Origin: Echinicola shivajiensis
GTDB lineage: Bacteria; Bacteroidota; Bacteroidia; Cytophagales; Cyclobacteriaceae
Assembly (NCBI RefSeq): GCF_018642165.1
Contig: NZ_JAHHZM010000007.1
Span: 62,001-126,000, forward strand
DNA length: 64,000 nucleotides
Reading direction: 5' to 3'
Below are positions 61,778 through 64,000 of this stretch, piece by piece. The first letter of the stretch is position 1. Each line of letters opens with the position of its first letter. The translations under genes and the position numbers were made by a program. The notes below the pieces were generated by a model. It had not been told where the DNA came from. It saw only the letters and a program-made list of their open reading frames with translations, and ran no database searches.

Positions 61778-63265
61778 ATGAAGAAAATTTATAAAAATTT
61801 TACGTGCTTAATGATCCTTGCTTTGTCGGCAATGTGTTTCATTTCCTGCTCTGAAGAGGAAATGGAGCCAGTTGAGCCAATCGCAGGCTTTTCAACGGTC
61901 ACCAATGAGCTGACAGCTACCTTTACCAATTCTTCTGAAAATGTAAGGTCCTACTCCTGGAATTTTGGTGATGGCAATACTTCCACAGAGGAGAGTCCAA
62001 GTCATGATTACGAGGACGCTGGGATCTACACAGTTGTATTGACGGCTACGGGTGCGAATGGCAAAATAGTGGAAGCCGACGAGGATATTACCATTATTGA
62101 GAATCTTAAGGCAGACTATACTTTTGAGAAAGAATACCTGATGGTAACTTTTACCAATGCCTCCGAAAACGCAGTTTCTTATTCTTGGGATTTTGGTGAT
62201 GGCAATACTTCCACGGAAAAGAGCCCAATCCATACTTATGAGGCTCCTGGAACATATACCGTCACTTTGTCTGCAACAGCCCAAGGGGGAACAATTGTAG
62301 AGATCAGCCAAGAGATAACAGTGGAAGGTCCTCCTATGGCAGATTATACTTTTGATGATGAGGGACTAACGGTTAATTTCACCAATATATCCGAAAATGT
62401 GGTAACTTATTCTTGGGATTTTGGTGATGGGAATACTTCCACAGAGGAAAACCCAAGTCATACCTATGCAGGAGAGGGAACTTATACGGTTGTTTTGACC
62501 GCCACCAGTGAAGATGGTCTTGTAGTAGAAACCAGTCAAGAGGTAACCGTGGAAATTCCAGTGGATACCTCTCTTTATACGATTGTGTTTGTAACAGATG
62601 ATGCCTTGGACGATGATCAAATTGGGTGGATAGAGGAAAAGGGCTTTAAAGTGATCAGGTATTACAATAACGCGCTCAGCACTGCTCCTCAAGAGGATAT
62701 TGATATGCTCAATGCTGCAGATTTGGTCATTATTGGCCGTAGTGGTAGTTCCGGAGACTTTGATGGCAATGATAAAATTGCCTGGAATGCCATCACTACT
62801 CCGCTGATACTGAATTCACAATGGGGAGCCAGGAATAACCGTTTAAACTGGTTTGATAATGCGGGCAACCCTGCTGCTTATAATCCAGAGGGAGGTGAGG
62901 TAGTTCGTGCGCTGATACATGAACCTGACGATTTGGCTTTTGATGAGGGGACTATTGGCGAAGATAATTTACTTCCATGGCTGGATAGCCCTGTGAATCT
63001 GCTTTATACCAATACGGCTACCAATGGACAAGTATTGGCGGCCAGTGCAGCAGGTGATGGAGGTAGTACAGAAGGCGGAGCCATGTTGTTTGTTCGATTT
63101 GAAACGGGAACAGAGTTCTATGCAGGCGCAGGTGAATCTGCCTCCGGGCCAAGGACTTACTTCGGTTTTGGGGCCGATGAGGGAGGGGTCTCTTATTATT
63201 GGCAGCTAACTGATGAGGCGAAAGCAGTTTACTTTGAGGAAATTATCAGATTGGTCTTATTGTAA
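61778..63265 (+). CDS. surface lipoprotein with three PKD repeats and a C-terminal unknown domain
   Basis: A 495-residue lipoprotein (lipobox MCFISC, Cys24). Three PKD domains follow (about 34-109, 110-185, 186-262), each with the signature SYSWNFGDGNTSTEE, SYSWDFGDGNTSTEK or TYSWDFGDGNTSTEE. The remaining residues (about 263-495) form an alpha/beta domain starting TIVFVTDDALDDDQIGWIEEKGFKVIRYY, with LVIIGRSGSSGDFDG and FFGFGADEGGVSYYW; this resembles flavodoxin-like or ThuA-like domains but is not assigned. PKD domains usually present or bind glycans at the surface. Divergent from the HTCS gene, it is a likely target of that regulator. ATG 61778 is chosen for the lipobox. Confidence 0.8.
   Translation: MKKIYKNFTCLMILALSAMCFISCSEEEMEPVEPIAGFSTVTNELTATFTNSSENVRSYSWNFGDGNTSTEESPSHDYEDAGIYTVVLTATGANGKIVEADEDITIIENLKADYTFEKEYLMVTFTNASENAVSYSWDFGDGNTSTEKSPIHTYEAPGTYTVTLSATAQGGTIVEISQEITVEGPPMADYTFDDEGLTVNFTNISENVVTYSWDFGDGNTSTEENPSHTYAGEGTYTVVLTATSEDGLVVETSQEVTVEIPVDTSLYTIVFVTDDALDDDQIGWIEEKGFKVIRYYNNALSTAPQEDIDMLNAADLVIIGRSGSSGDFDGNDKIAWNAITTPLILNSQWGARNNRLNWFDNAGNPAAYNPEGGEVVRALIHEPDDLAFDEGTIGEDNLLPWLDSPVNLLYTNTATNGQVLAASAAGDGGSTEGGAMLFVRFETGTEFYAGAGESASGPRTYFGFGADEGGVSYYWQLTDEAKAVYFEEIIRLVLL
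61877..62560 (+). repeat. three in-frame 228-bp direct repeats encoding PKD domains
   Basis: The word TTTTGGTGATGG recurs at 61963, 62191 and 62419, exactly 228 bp (76 codons) apart. About 30 bases around it are nearly identical in all three copies, while the rest has diverged. This suggests recent duplication or ongoing recombination in this core. Confidence 0.8.
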
Positions 63266-63291
63266 AAAATAGCTCTCCAAGTAAAACCAAA

Positions 63292-63347
63292 AAAATCCGT
63301 GCCTTTATTGCTTGTTTATCAAGTAATAAAAGCACGGATTTTATTTT
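63292..63347 (+). terminator. intrinsic terminator of the PKD lipoprotein gene
   Basis: AAAATCCGTGC (63292-63302) and GCACGGATTTT (63332-63342) form a perfect 11-bp stem, with an inner TTTATTGCTT/AAGTAATAAA pairing, followed by ATTTT. Confidence 0.85.
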
Positions 63348-63689
63348 AAAATAATGTCATTACCCGCATTGATGCCAATTGCCTTGAGTCCTTTGAGCAA
63401 GTGGTTAGAAGTCAGAGGACCGAAGCGGTTGACAATTAAATCCAAGCGATCATTTGGCCCCCTTTATTCCTTACTGTTAAAATAGAGGATTTACATAAAA
63501 AGTAATAATGAGGGCAATTACTTTAAAGTAGCTCAAGCCTTAGAGAAATTTATGAGATAAAGCACTGGAAGTTGTTATTTGCATGCAAAATAAATATACT
63601 TTTTTAGGATAGTTTCGTAGACCGGAGCACTGTAACCCCTATTTTTTCATTTTAATACCGCTAATCCCTTGCTGGCTTTTCCTTTCATT

Positions 63690-63983
63690 CTAGGCGTTAT
63701 CCATGTAGCTATTGTTCTCCTGAAGGAGAAAGGTTGTGACGATCATTGCGATGGGGAATGGGCAAATTAGGGTGTAAGGGGGCCTTACGATGAGGATAGC
63801 AAACAGTGAAAGCATCAAGCACATTTTGGGCATTGTCAAACTTGTAGGCTGTGCTAGAGAGGGATTGAAGGATTTTTTCTGCCAATATGAGGTGTAATAT
63901 AAAGTCAAACAAGAAGTTTGATAACGATATTCTTGGTGGCCTTTATTTTTTTTCTGATCAAAATCAACTGTCCTGAAATGCAA
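63690..63983 (-). CDS. doubtful 97-residue frame at the right edge
   Basis: An open frame of 97 codons near the end of a 735-bp stretch (63266-64000) that otherwise holds only the terminator. The translation starts MHFRTVDFDQKKNKGHQEYR and later becomes hydrophobic (CLMLSLFAILIV), while an overlapping second frame (63709-63912) also looks protein-like (AYKFDNAQNVLDAFTVCY). The switch hints at a frameshifted remnant. No family is recognised. Confidence 0.2.
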   Translation of the reverse strand: MHFRTVDFDQKKNKGHQEYRYQTSCLTLYYTSYWQKKSFNPSLAQPTSLTMPKMCLMLSLFAILIVRPPYTLICPFPIAMIVTTFLLQENNSYMDNA

Positions 63984-64000
63984 AATTAATATTAGGCAAG

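Noticed and set aside
61892-62311. Leftward 139-codon frame opposite the PKD repeats
   Set aside because: Its repeated segments merely mirror the PKD repeats on the coding strand.
1-64000. tRNA, rRNA, CRISPR arrays, intact insertion sequences
   Set aside because: No cloverleaf-like gene, no spaced short repeats with unique spacers, and no transposase motif were recognised when reading both strands; a covariance-model scan would be decisive.

Overview
The window reads as chromosomal DNA of a Bacteroidota bacterium, most likely a Cytophagales/Cyclobacteriaceae-type glycan degrader. The evidence is two SusC/SusD pairs, ECF sigma/FecR pairs, a hybrid two-component regulator, many lipoproteins and secreted glycoside hydrolases, moderate-to-low GC and Bacteroidota-style TAnnTTTG promoter candidates. 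This placement is inferred from gene content; no rRNA or tRNA gene was seen.

Region 1 (1-9900) is mostly housekeeping or general functions: an aldo/keto reductase, a MocR-type regulator, a branched-chain aminotransferase, an outer-membrane barrel, a MgtC/DUF4010 membrane protein, a DinB protein and a secreted SGNH hydrolase. It also holds a tightly overlapping trio: an ECF-like sigma factor, a 91-residue protein resembling a membrane-free anti-sigma domain, and a divergent ClpP. This trio is the best candidate for an undescribed system.

Region 2 (9970-30780) starts a large glycan-degradation district. It has a double-domain rhamnogalacturonan acetylesterase and a GH105 unsaturated uronyl hydrolase, then sigma - FecR - SusC - SusD - PhoD-like phosphatase. 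A GH127-type (DUF1680) enzyme, a dienelactone-hydrolase-like protein, an SGNH lipoprotein, a beta-propeller-like lipoprotein and a GH28 enzyme follow.

Region 3 (31550-53620) is a second, larger polysaccharide utilization locus: sigma - FecR - SusC - SusD - small lipoprotein - terminator. A long same-strand enzyme run follows: SASA esterase, two divergent GH29 paralogs around a GH43/GH117-like propeller enzyme, an SGNH esterase, an S1 sulfatase, a GH95-like enzyme, a parallel beta-helix/PDZ protein and a third GH29-like protein.

Region 4 (53660-64000) carries leftward GH105 and GH28 genes, a repeat-rich gap, a 1221-residue hybrid two-component sensor/regulator, and a divergent lipoprotein with three PKD repeats.

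Taken together the enzymes fit removal of acetyl, sulfate and fucose-like decorations from a pectin-like (galacturonan/rhamnogalacturonan) backbone, followed by uptake through two SusCD ports and endo/exo cleavage by GH28 and GH105. The exact substrate is inference. Regulatory features of note are a hairpin just after each fecR stop codon, GTG starts on three of the four sigma/anti-sigma genes of the two SusCD modules, and an A7 tract at the start of the second susC whose length decides whether an N-terminal extension is in frame.
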